From contig DBLB01000183.1 in NCBI GenBank assembly GCA_002298695.1, positions 1 to 11,259 on the forward strand: a stretch of 11,259 bases of DNA, in the 5' to 3' direction. Shown in pieces: positions 1-5,443 of this stretch. Numbering within the stretch: the stretch's first letter is position 1; every line of letters begins with the position of its first letter. Made by a program: the position numbers and the translations under genes. Source of the stretch: Clostridiales bacterium UBA735 (GTDB taxonomy: Bacteria; Bacillota; Clostridia; Oscillospirales; Oscillospiraceae). The notes beneath the pieces are model-generated. The model ran no database searches and was not told the DNA's origin. It was given only the letters and a program-made list of their open reading frames with translations.

Positions 1-1636
1 TCACGTCGTGGTAGAACTTGTTGGCCGCGCCCGCCAGCTCGTATATATACGCGCAGATCGCGTTCGGCGCGGAATCACGGTATGCAGCGACCAGTGCATC
101 CTGCATCCGCGAGAGCACCAGCATCAGCGTCTTCTGCTCTGCGCTGTCCGGCGGAAGGAGCTTCGTCGCCGCGGCGTCGCCCGGATACTTTGCGAGGATG
201 GACTTGATGCGGACGATCGTATAGAGGATATACGGGCCGGTGTTGCCCTCAAAGGAGGAGAAGCGGTCGAGGTCAAAGACGTAGTCCTTGGTTGCGAGGT
301 TCGAGAGGTCGCCATATTTGAGGGCTGCCAGCGCGATGCGCTTCGCGGTCTCAGGCAGCTCTTCGTCAGAGACGGTCTGGTTCTCCTGGATCTTTTGCGT
401 GACGTATTCCGTGACCTCGCGGATGAGCGTTTCGAGGCGCATGACGCCGCCCGCGCGGGTCTTGAACGGCTTGCCGTCCTTGCCGTTCATTGTGCCGAAG
501 CCGATGTGCTGCAGCTCCGTCGTTTCGGGGACGAGCGCCGCCTTGCGCGCCACGCGGAAGACCTGCTCGAAGTGGAGGCTTTGCCGCTTGTCGACGATGT
601 AGAGAATTTTGCCGGGGTGGAAATCCTGCTCGCGCTGCAGGATCGTCGCGAGGTCGGTCGTGGCGTAGAGCGTCGCGCCGTCGGATTTCAGCAGGATGCA
701 GGGCGGAATTTCCTTCGTATCGGATTCCTCCTGCACGGGCACGACGAGCGCACCCTCGGACTCGACGGTCAGGCCCTTGCCCTTCACGATGTCCAGCATC
801 TGCGGGATATACTTCTGCGCGTCCGACTCGCCAAGCCAGACGTCAAAGCTGACGTTCAGATTTTCATAGTTGCGCTTGAGGTCTGCCACAGAGACGCGCA
901 TGATGTGCTTCCACATCGCGTGGTAGCCCCGGTCGCCGGACTGGAGCAGGTAGGTCGCGTGGTGTGCGCGCACGGCGAATGCCTCGTCAACTTTACTTTT
1001 TGCACTGGCAGCAGGATAGATCTCTTCCAGCTCCGAGATCGTGAACGGTGCTTCCGTTGGATACTCGCCGGTGAAGGCGGGATCAAAATAGGGCAGCTCC
1101 GGATGCCGGTCGCGGACTTCCTCGATGATGAGACCCATCTGGAGACCCCAATCGCCGAGGTGGATGTCGCCGATGACATGGTTGCCGAAATAGCGGTAAA
1201 TGCGCTTGACGGACTCGCCGATAATGGCGCTGCGCAGATGGCCGATGTGGAGCGGCTTGGCCACGTTCGGCCCGCCGTAGTCGAGAACGATCGTGCGCGC
1301 GTTCGCGTCCGGTTCCACGCCGAAGCGGTCACTCGTCCGCATCTCGCGCAGGAACTGCGCCAGATATTCGCCAGAAAGCGTCATGTTCAGAAAGCCGGGG
1401 TTCACGGCCTCGACCGACGCGAACATCGGGCAGTCCGCCAGCTTTTCGCGGACTGCGGACGCGATCTGGATGGGCGCTTTATGATAGGTTTTGGCAGCGG
1501 GCATCGCGCCGTTGCACTGAAATTCGCACAGGTCGGGCCGGTTGGAGAGCGTCGCCTTGCCGAAGCTCCGGTCAAAACCGGCAGCTTCAAAGGCGTTCGA
1601 GACCTGCTGGGAGATCAGATCAACAAGAATTTGCAT
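1..1636 (-). CDS. argS: Arginyl-tRNA synthetase (3' end cut by window edge)
   Basis: Class I aminoacyl-tRNA synthetase that charges tRNA-Arg with arginine in the cytoplasm. Reading from the ATG at 1636, 545 codons are visible before the left edge; the family is usually 550-580 residues, so only the C-terminal tip is missing. The HIGH signature (KPLHIGHLRS context) is at residues 130-133 (bases 1238-1249). A canonical KMSKS is absent; in its place, near residue 380, is MNGKDGKPFKTR, the variant also found in E. coli-type ArgS. The DALR anticodon-binding domain follows, with the typical EGNTGPYI block. The N-terminal Arg_tRNA_synt_N tRNA-binding domain covers about residues 1-85. The start is set by the match to the family N-terminus, and an AGAAAAGGTG stretch just upstream is a moderate ribosome binding site. 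It lies 58 nt downstream of spmB on the same strand but has its own promoter. There is no room for a T-box leader. Confidence 0.97.
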   Translation of the reverse strand, partial: MQILVDLISQQVSNAFEAAGFDRSFGKATLSNRPDLCEFQCNGAMPAAKTYHKAPIQIASAVREKLADCPMFASVEAVNPGFLNMTLSGEYLAQFLREMRTSDRFGVEPDANARTIVLDYGGPNVAKPLHIGHLRSAIIGESVKRIYRYFGNHVIGDIHLGDWGLQMGLIIEEVRDRHPELPYFDPAFTGEYPTEAPFTISELEEIYPAASAKSKVDEAFAVRAHHATYLLQSGDRGYHAMWKHIMRVSVADLKRNYENLNVSFDVWLGESDAQKYIPQMLDIVKGKGLTVESEGALVVPVQEESDTKEIPPCILLKSDGATLYATTDLATILQREQDFHPGKILYIVDKRQSLHFEQVFRVARKAALVPETTELQHIGFGTMNGKDGKPFKTRAGGVMRLETLIREVTEYVTQKIQENQTVSDEELPETAKRIALAALKYGDLSNLATKDYVFDLDRFSSFEGNTGPYILYTIVRIKSILAKYPGDAAATKLLPPDSAEQKTLMLVLSRMQDALVAAYRDSAPNAICAYIYELAGAANKFYHDV

Positions 1637-1669
1637 CGTAATTCACCTTTTCTGCTCATAATCGAAAGC

Positions 1670-1698
1670 ATTATAGCAGAAAACCGGACGAACTTCAA
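1670..1698 (-). promoter_or_regulatory. Sigma-A type promoter of argS
   Basis: Reading the minus strand, TTGAAG (1698-1693) is separated by 17 nt from a perfect TATAAT (1675-1670), about 34 nt before the argS start codon. The -35 hexamer overlaps the spmB stop codon (1695-1697), so the vegetative argS promoter is embedded in the end of a sporulation gene. This lets argS be expressed independently of spmAB. Confidence 0.75.
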
Positions 1699-2207
1699 GA
1701 GAAAAACAGCCGTGTGAACAGCGCGGCGCAGAAAAAGCCGACCGCATCCGCGCAGAGCGCCGCCGGGATGGCATAGCGCGTCCGCTTGACGCCCGCCGCG
1801 CCGAAATAGACGCTGATCGTGTAGAACGTCGTCTCTGAGCTGCCGAGCATGACCGCGGCCGTCCGTCCGATCAGCGAATCGACGCCGTACTCGCGCATCA
1901 GGTCGGCCCCGACGGCGAGGGCGGCGCTGCCGCTGACCGGGCGGATCAGCATGAGCGGCGCAAGCTCCGCCGGAATGCCGAGACATGCAAAGAGCGGACC
2001 CAGCCATCCGGACAGCAGCGCAAAAAAGCCGCTCTCGCGCAGCAGCGTTACGACTGCGAGCAGGATGATGAGCGATGGGGCAATGACTGCGACCAGCTGC
2101 AGCCCATCCTGCGCGCCCCGCAGCAGCGCACCATAGGCGTCCTGCCGCCGCGCGAGCGCAAAAACGCCGCCCGCCAGAAACAGCAGCGGAACGAGCAGCT
2201 CCGTCAC
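1695..2207 (-). CDS. spmB: Spore maturation protein SpmB
   Basis: A 170-residue, very hydrophobic integral membrane protein (B. subtilis SpmB is about 178) of the nucleoside-recognition/Gate domain family. With SpmA it is known to be needed for normal core dehydration and heat resistance of spores; the molecular role is unresolved. Candidate membrane segments lie near residues 4-20, 37-60 and 146-169, and the family-like blocks IRPVSGSAAL and LGSSETTFYTISVYFG are clear. The start is GTG at 2207, overlapping the spmA stop in a GTGA arrangement (2204-2207), which implies translational coupling. The stop at 1695-1697 lies inside the -35 element of the argS promoter. No terminator separates it from argS, so spmAB transcripts may run on into argS. 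Confidence 0.93.
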   Translation of the reverse strand: MTELLVPLLFLAGGVFALARRQDAYGALLRGAQDGLQLVAVIAPSLIILLAVVTLLRESGFFALLSGWLGPLFACLGIPAELAPLMLIRPVSGSAALAVGADLMREYGVDSLIGRTAAVMLGSSETTFYTISVYFGAAGVKRTRYAIPAALCADAVGFFCAALFTRLFFS

Positions 2208-2776
2208 AGCACACGCCGCAGCGCCCGCGCGGCCAGAATTCCGGCAGCGACGGAGCAGCCGGACGCCAGCCAGACAGCGGGCAAGATCTCAAACGGCCGT
2301 GCTGCGCCGAGCTCACTCCGCACTGCGGCGACGGTGGAGGGCAGCAGCTGCATGGAAGCCGTGTTCATCACGATCAGCAGACACATCTCGTTGCTTGCAA
2401 CGTCACTTTCAGCCAATGCTTTCATGCGCTGTACAGTGCGTATGCCGAGCGGCGTTGCCGCATTTCCGAGCCCCAGCAGATTTGCACTGAGATTGCCGCA
2501 GAGCATGCCTGCGCCCTCCGCGTCCGCCATGGTCTGCGGAAACAGCCGCCGCAGCGGCGGCCGCAGTGCGCGGGCAAGCAGCCGGTTCCAGCCGTTTGCC
2601 TCCGCCAGTGCTGCGAAGCCTGACCAGAGGCAGAGCGGCCCGGCCAGGGAGAGCGCGAGTGCCGCCCCCTCCCGCGCGCCGACCAGCAGAGCCGCCGCGG
2701 CGCTGCATCGCCCGGTCAGCGCTGCGCAGCCAAGACCGCAGAGCAGCAGAAACAGCCACAAAATCGACATTGCCAT
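2204..2776 (-). CDS. spmA: Spore maturation protein SpmA
   Basis: A 190-residue polytopic membrane protein, close to the roughly 196 of B. subtilis SpmA, sharing the nucleoside-recognition domain fold family with SpmB. The diagnostic block NLSANLLGLGNAATPLGIRT is near residues 94-113, followed by NTASMQLLPSTV. An N-terminal hydrophobic segment covers about residues 4-20, and others lie near 38-55 and 163-183. I chose the ATG at 2776 because AGGAG lies 6 nt upstream on the minus strand. A second in-frame ATG at 2770 would remove two residues, and a longer frame from 2848 has no good ribosome binding site. It forms a two-gene operon with spmB, which overlaps its stop. It is divergent from the abrB-like gene, sharing a 132-nt AT-rich intergenic region. 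I could not identify a convincing sporulation sigma-factor promoter there. Confidence 0.93.
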   Translation of the reverse strand: MAMSILWLFLLLCGLGCAALTGRCSAAAALLVGAREGAALALSLAGPLCLWSGFAALAEANGWNRLLARALRPPLRRLFPQTMADAEGAGMLCGNLSANLLGLGNAATPLGIRTVQRMKALAESDVASNEMCLLIVMNTASMQLLPSTVAAVRSELGAARPFEILPAVWLASGCSVAAGILAARALRRVL

Positions 2777-2827
2777 AGCAAACTCCTGAAAAATATAGAA
2801 TTTGTTCAAAATTTGGACATATATGGA

Positions 2828-2836
2828 TGCTATGAT
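2828..2836 (+). promoter_or_regulatory. Candidate extended -10 promoter of abrB-like gene
   Basis: TGC directly followed by TATGAT (2831-2836) forms an extended -10 element (TGN plus a -10 hexamer with one mismatch to TATAAT) about 70 nt before the abrB-like start. A TTGGAC at 2813-2818 is only 12 nt away, too close to be the matching -35, and no good -35 sits at 17 nt. The region is strongly AT-rich compared with its surroundings. Confidence 0.35.
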
Positions 2837-2908
2837 AAATTCCGTCATGATAATCCTTTTTCTGCTACGCTGGGAACGTGCAGAAACGGAAAAATGGAGG
2901 GTACAGTT

Positions 2909-3151
2909 ATGAAATCAACCGGAATTGTAAGAAAAGTTGACGAACTTGGCCGCATTGTTCTGCCGATCGAGCTTCGCCGCACCATGAGCATCGCGGAAAA
3001 GGATGCAATCGAGATCTATGTAGACGGTTCGTCGATCATTCTGCGCAAATATGAACCGACCTGCGTCTTTTGCGGTGATGCAAAGAATGTCATGAACTAC
3101 CGCGGCAAAAACATCTGCACAGACTGCCTGAAAGAACTGAAAAAGCTGTAA
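2909..3151 (+). CDS. abrB: AbrB-family transition-state regulator with C-terminal Cys4 tail
   Basis: An 80-residue DNA-binding protein. Residues 1-48 closely match the AbrB/SpoVT swapped-hairpin DNA-binding domain (STGIVRKVDELGRIVLPIEL, then AEKDAIEIYVD). AbrB dimers/tetramers in Bacillus repress stationary-phase and sporulation genes during growth. Instead of the Bacillus AbrB C-terminal multimerisation domain, this protein has a short tail with two CxxC pairs, C52-VF-C55 and C70-TD-C73, with about 14 residues between them, which looks like a small zinc ribbon. The start ATG at 2909 has GGAGG at 2896-2900, 8 nt away; an in-frame ATG at 2894 and a TTG at 2813 are less well placed. It is convergent with rsmI, the same arrangement as abrB beside yabC in B. 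subtilis, which supports the orthologue call. A strong terminator follows. The target genes cannot be told from this window. Confidence 0.88.
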   Translation: MKSTGIVRKVDELGRIVLPIELRRTMSIAEKDAIEIYVDGSSIILRKYEPTCVFCGDAKNVMNYRGKNICTDCLKELKKL

Positions 3152-3160
3152 TGCCGCCAG

Positions 3161-3195
3161 CGCCTCCTGCCCTCTCCGGACAGGAGGCGTTTTCC
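3161..3195 (+). terminator. Rho-independent terminator after abrB-like gene
   Basis: CGCCTCCTG (3161-3169) pairs perfectly with CAGGAGGCG (3181-3189) around an 11-nt loop and is followed at once by TTTT. It starts 9 nt after the abrB-like stop codon. Confidence 0.85.
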
Positions 3196-3449
3196 ATTCG
3201 CCCGCTGCCATCCTATGCGCCTGGTCAGCCGGATATGTCCCGGTCATGTTCGGATTCAGAATCGTCTGTATGGGCCGCCCATGCCTCGCCCATGCGGCCG
3301 TGAATCTTCCTGCACCCTGTAGGGGCGGACGCCCCTGTCCGCCCGTCGGGATGCACCGATTTTAGCTGAAGACTTCGGCGAATCCGCACTGCATTGAGGA
3401 GCGGGGATGCCGGCTTCCCTGCTATGCAGAATTCTCTGTGATAACGTGC
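3196..3449. other. Gene-free stretch between convergent terminators
   Basis: The whole gap between the abrB-like stop (3151) and the rsmI stop (3497) is 345 nt, and this is the part not taken by terminators. I see no coding sequence with a believable start and composition, and no RNA gene. It holds a direct repeat inside an inverted repeat (3273-3299) and a palindromic repeat-like element (3323-3344). A purine-rich GAGGAGCGGGG before an ATG at 3407 resembles a start site, but the frame runs antisense through rsmI and looks non-coding. Confidence 0.6.
3313..3350. repeat. Palindromic intergenic element, REP/MITE-like
   Basis: GGGCGGAC (3323-3330) and GTCCGCCC (3337-3344) form a perfect 8-bp hairpin with a 6-nt loop, set in the context CACCCTGTAGGGGCGGAC. 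From memory, sequences of the TGTAGGGGCGGAC...GTCCGCCC type occur in many intergenic copies in gut Clostridia genomes; that recollection is unverified here, and this window holds only one copy. It lies in non-coding DNA between two terminators, as expected for a dispersed repeat. Confidence 0.45.
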
Positions 3450-3483
3450 AAAAAAATGCCTCCGGACATCAGTCCGGAGGCAT
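3450..3483 (-). terminator. Rho-independent terminator of rsmI
   Basis: On the minus strand, a 12-bp perfect stem (arms 3472-3483 and 3456-3467, ATGCCTCCGGAC type) with a 4-nt loop is followed by a run of T (complement of A at 3450-3456). It begins 13 nt after the rsmI stop codon. This is the strongest terminator in the window. Confidence 0.92.
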
Positions 3484-3496
3484 CATCTTATCTCAT

Positions 3497-4330
3497 TTAT
3501 CCCAGTTTCAGAACTGCGTCATACAAAACATTCCGCGCCACGCCGGTCTCCTTCGCGGCCTGTCGGATGGCGTCTTTCCTGCTCAGCCCCTCTGCGATCA
3601 GCGCCTGCGCGCGCATTGCGGCGTCTTCGGTGGTCATCTGCGGCGCGCTCGCCTCTGTCGCACCCTCGACGACGAGCACAAACTCGCCCTTCGGCGAAAT
3701 CTCGCGGTAATGTGCCGCGGCCTCGCCGAGCGTTGTCCGGAAGACCTCCTCGTGCAGCTTCGTCAGCTCCCGGCAGAGCGAGATGCGCCGCGCTGCGCCG
3801 AACGCCTCGGTAAGGTCGTCCAACGTGTTGACCAGCTTATGCGGCGCTTCGTAGAAAATCATCGTCCGCTGCTCGGTGAGCAGCCCCGACAGATGCTCCC
3901 GGCGGCTTTTTTTATTGACTGAGAGGAAGCCCTCAAAGCAGAACCGCCCCGTCGGCAGGCCCGAGACGGACAGCGCCGTAATGACCGCACACGGTCCCGG
4001 AATGGCACAGACTGTGACTCCGGCCTCCGCGCACAGCCGCACGAGATCCTCGCCCGGGTCGGAGATGGCGGGTGAACCGGCGTCCGAGACAAGCACGCAC
4101 GTCTCCCCGGCCAGGATCCGCGTCACGATCCGCGGCCCGCTTTCGGCCTTGTTATGCTCGTAATAGCTCACGAGCGGCTTTTTCAGCTCCAGATAATTCA
4201 GCAGCTTCAACGTGACGCGCGTATCTTCCGCGGCAATAAAATCGGCCTCCGCCAGCGTTTTGCGGCAGCGGACAGAGATATCGCCCAGGTTTCCGATCGG
4301 CGTCGGCACAAGATAAAGCATTCCAGCCAT
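3497..4330 (-). CDS. rsmI: 16S rRNA (cytidine-1402-2'-O)-methyltransferase RsmI
   Basis: A 277-residue SAM-dependent methyltransferase of the tetrapyrrole-methylase-like fold (COG0313, YraL/YabC). It 2'-O-methylates C1402 in the decoding centre of 16S rRNA. The family motifs occur in order: VPTPIGNLGDIS (8-19), AAEDTR (33-38), VSDAGSPAISDPG (81-93), IPGPCAVITALSVSGLPT (110-127), FYEAPHK (159-165), then ELTKLHEE and PKGEFVLVVEG. A C-terminal helical block (SRKDAIRQAAKETGVARN) is typical of the family. The start ATG at 4330 is favoured over the ATG at 4321 because CCTCCT on the plus strand (4337-4342) gives AGGAGG 6 nt upstream. That site overlaps the stop codon of the upstream methyltransferase gene, so the two are probably translationally coupled. 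RsmH, encoded at 8393-9325, methylates N4 of the same nucleotide. Confidence 0.96.
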   Translation of the reverse strand: MAGMLYLVPTPIGNLGDISVRCRKTLAEADFIAAEDTRVTLKLLNYLELKKPLVSYYEHNKAESGPRIVTRILAGETCVLVSDAGSPAISDPGEDLVRLCAEAGVTVCAIPGPCAVITALSVSGLPTGRFCFEGFLSVNKKSRREHLSGLLTEQRTMIFYEAPHKLVNTLDDLTEAFGAARRISLCRELTKLHEEVFRTTLGEAAAHYREISPKGEFVLVVEGATEASAPQMTTEDAAMRAQALIAEGLSRKDAIRQAAKETGVARNVLYDAVLKLG

Positions 4331-4340
4331 GCGGTTCCTC

Positions 4341-5048
4341 CTAGCCGTGATAAATTCGTCGATATTCGGCGCTCTCTGCTCCATCCGGTGTGGCGAGCAG
4401 CAGATCCGGTTCAATTTTCAGGCCCGGCTTTCCGCCGCGCCGTGCCGCGACCAGCACAAGCGACACGTTCACCCCCGCGTGGTGCCGCACGAGGCGCAGC
4501 CGCTTTGCCTCTAGCCCGTGCGCGCGGAGCGCACAGAGCAGATCGGTCAGCCTTTCCGGCCTGTGAACAAAGAAGAAATCGCCGCCGAAGCGCAGCAAAT
4601 ACGCCGCGCAGGCGCAGAGATCGTCCACGGTGCAGCAGACCTCGCTCCGCGCGGCGGCCCGTGCCCAGTCCGGCGAAACGCCGCCGGAAACGGCAGGGAA
4701 GTAGGGCGGGTTGGAGACGACCGCATCAAACCGCCCCGGCGGCAGGAGCGTCCGGTGCGCCCGCAGATCGCCTTCCAGAACGGTAAAACGGCCGGAAAGA
4801 CGGTTCGCGTCAATGTTTTTCCGCGCCTGCGCCGCGGCGTCCGGCAGAATTTCTACGCCGGTCACGTGCAGCGCCGGATGGCTGCGGAGCAGCAGCAATC
4901 CCAGCGCGCCGCAGCCGCAGCCGAGATCGCACACGGCGGCATCTGATGCAATGCGGCAGAAATCTGCCAGCACCATGCTGTCTGTCGACAGCCGGAAGCA
5001 CCCGGCTGTTACCTCCATCGAGATGCCGCCGGAAAAAAACTCACGCAT
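4341..5048 (-). CDS. TrmN6/YabB-type N6-adenine methyltransferase
   Basis: A 235-residue class I SAM methyltransferase. Motif I is DLGCGCGALG (41-50), the acidic motif II is GVEILPDA (64-71), and the catalytic NPPY motif IV (113-116) marks an exocyclic-amino N-methyltransferase. Length, the N-terminal DSMVLADF block and overall layout fit the YfiC/TrmN6-YabB group (COG4123), whose E. coli member methylates N6 of A37 in tRNA1-Val. The exact substrate here is inferred from family only. The start ATG at 5048 has GGAGG 5 nt upstream on the minus strand. It ends 10 nt before the rsmI start, inside the rsmI ribosome binding site. In B. subtilis yabB sits in the same position upstream of yabC (rsmI) and abrB, which supports the assignment. 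No promoter is seen in the 64 nt separating it from the ferredoxin gene. Confidence 0.88.
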   Translation of the reverse strand: MREFFSGGISMEVTAGCFRLSTDSMVLADFCRIASDAAVCDLGCGCGALGLLLLRSHPALHVTGVEILPDAAAQARKNIDANRLSGRFTVLEGDLRAHRTLLPPGRFDAVVSNPPYFPAVSGGVSPDWARAAARSEVCCTVDDLCACAAYLLRFGGDFFFVHRPERLTDLLCALRAHGLEAKRLRLVRHHAGVNVSLVLVAARRGGKPGLKIEPDLLLATPDGAESAEYRRIYHG

Positions 5049-5060
5049 ACCGTCCTCCGG

Positions 5061-5094
5061 AGAAAACGCAGGGCCTGTGCGGAAGCACAGGCCC
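5061..5094 (-). terminator. Terminator-like hairpin after ferredoxin gene
   Basis: A perfect 10-bp stem GGGCCTGTGC (5071-5080) / GCACAGGCCC (5085-5094) has a 4-nt loop. On the minus strand it is followed by TGCG and then TTTTCT (complement of 5061-5066). The T run is displaced by 4 nt, so termination may be incomplete, allowing read-through into the methyltransferase-rsmI pair, for which no other promoter is visible. Confidence 0.55.
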
Positions 5095-5112
5095 GTGGTT
5101 CATGTACGGAAA

Positions 5113-5283
5113 TTACTCCTGGCTGATCGCGTCGTTCGGGCACTCGGCAGCACAGGTGCCGCAATCCACGCACTGATCGGCGTCGATGACGTACTTGTCT
5201 TCACCCTCGCTGATGATGCCCAGAGGACATGCGTCGGCACAGGCACCGCACTTGACGCAGGCGTCGCTGATGACATAAGCCAT
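5113..5283 (-). CDS. 2[4Fe-4S] ferredoxin, clostridial type
   Basis: A 56-residue bacterial ferredoxin that carries low-potential electrons in the cytoplasm of anaerobes, for example for pyruvate:ferredoxin oxidoreductase, hydrogenase or Rnf. Two perfect cluster-binding motifs are present: C9-x2-C12-x2-C15-x3-C19-P and C38-x2-C41-x2-C44-x3-C48-P. This is the typical arrangement in which each motif gives three ligands to one cluster and one to the other. Length and the near-duplicate halves match Clostridium pasteurianum-type ferredoxin. The start ATG at 5283 has GGAGG 9 nt upstream on the minus strand. It has its own promoter with an inverted repeat over the -10 element and is followed by a terminator-like hairpin, so it is probably mostly a single-gene transcript. 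It is divergent from the clpC-like gene. Confidence 0.96.
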   Translation of the reverse strand: MAYVISDACVKCGACADACPLGIISEGEDKYVIDADQCVDCGTCAAECPNDAISQE

Positions 5284-5305
5284 AGTTGTTTACCTCCATA
5301 TTGAT

Positions 5306-5329
5306 ATTGTGCTTTCATGATAGCACAAT
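5306..5329. promoter_or_regulatory. Inverted repeat over ferredoxin -10, probable operator
   Basis: ATTGTGCT (5306-5313) and AGCACAAT (5322-5329) are perfect 8-bp arms around an 8-nt centre. The repeat fully covers the putative -10 hexamer of the ferredoxin promoter (5317-5322). Only part of it would be transcribed, which favours a protein-binding site over an RNA hairpin. I cannot name the regulator. Confidence 0.5.
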
Positions 5330-5344
5330 TTTCGAAAAAAGCAA
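5317..5344 (-). promoter_or_regulatory. Sigma-A type promoter of ferredoxin gene
   Basis: On the minus strand TTGCTT (5344-5339) lies 16 nt before TATCAT (5322-5317), one mismatch from TATAAT. It sits about 34 nt upstream of the start codon, in AT-rich DNA. Confidence 0.55.
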
Positions 5345-5387
5345 ATGATATTTCTGTGAACAAAGGCGGAAAGCGGCTTTTTTTTCA

Positions 5388-5406
5388 GCCGCGGTATAAA
5401 CGCGGC
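5388..5406 (+). promoter_or_regulatory. TATAAA flanked by GC inverted repeat, candidate clpC promoter region
   Basis: GCCGCG (5388-5393) and CGCGGC (5401-5406) flank a 7-nt centre containing TATAAA (5395-5400), a -10-like hexamer about 44 nt before the clpC-like start. No acceptable -35 is present 16-18 nt upstream. Just before it, GCGGCT/AGCCGC (5373-5378/5387-5392) can form a further hairpin. No CtsR heptads or CIRCE element are visible in the 5284-5443 intergenic region. Confidence 0.25.
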
Positions 5407-5443
5407 CGGAAGCGGCGAAAATCTGGAAGAAGGAGGTGGCGCC

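Noticed and set aside
1637..1694. T-box riboswitch upstream of argS
   Set aside because: Only 58 nt separate spmB and argS and they hold the promoter; there is no room for a T-box leader and no specifier or antiterminator structure.
8..1717. 569-codon open frame on the plus strand over argS
   Set aside because: It is antisense to a clear ArgS with all motifs. Its composition is a GC-rich mirror of the real gene, and it has no recognisable domain or ribosome binding site.
2777..2848. Longer SpmA starting at 2848
   Set aside because: The extra residues have no family counterpart, and the AGGAG site clearly serves the ATG at 2776.
3407..3922. 171-codon plus-strand frame with a purine-rich GAGGAGCGGGG before its ATG
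   Set aside because: The start signal is tempting, but the frame passes through the rsmI terminator and then antisense through rsmI, and the product resembles nothing known.
5306..5329. A Rex redox-repressor site at the ferredoxin promoter
   Set aside because: The outer TTGTG/CACAA bases match in part, but the arm spacing is too wide for the 18-bp Rex operator, so I did not name the regulator.
5284..5443. CtsR or CIRCE heat-shock operators before the clpC-like gene
   Set aside because: No GGTCAAA tandem heptads and no TTAGCACTC-N9-GAGTGCTAA. The AGCAC-containing repeat has its arms in the opposite order to CIRCE.
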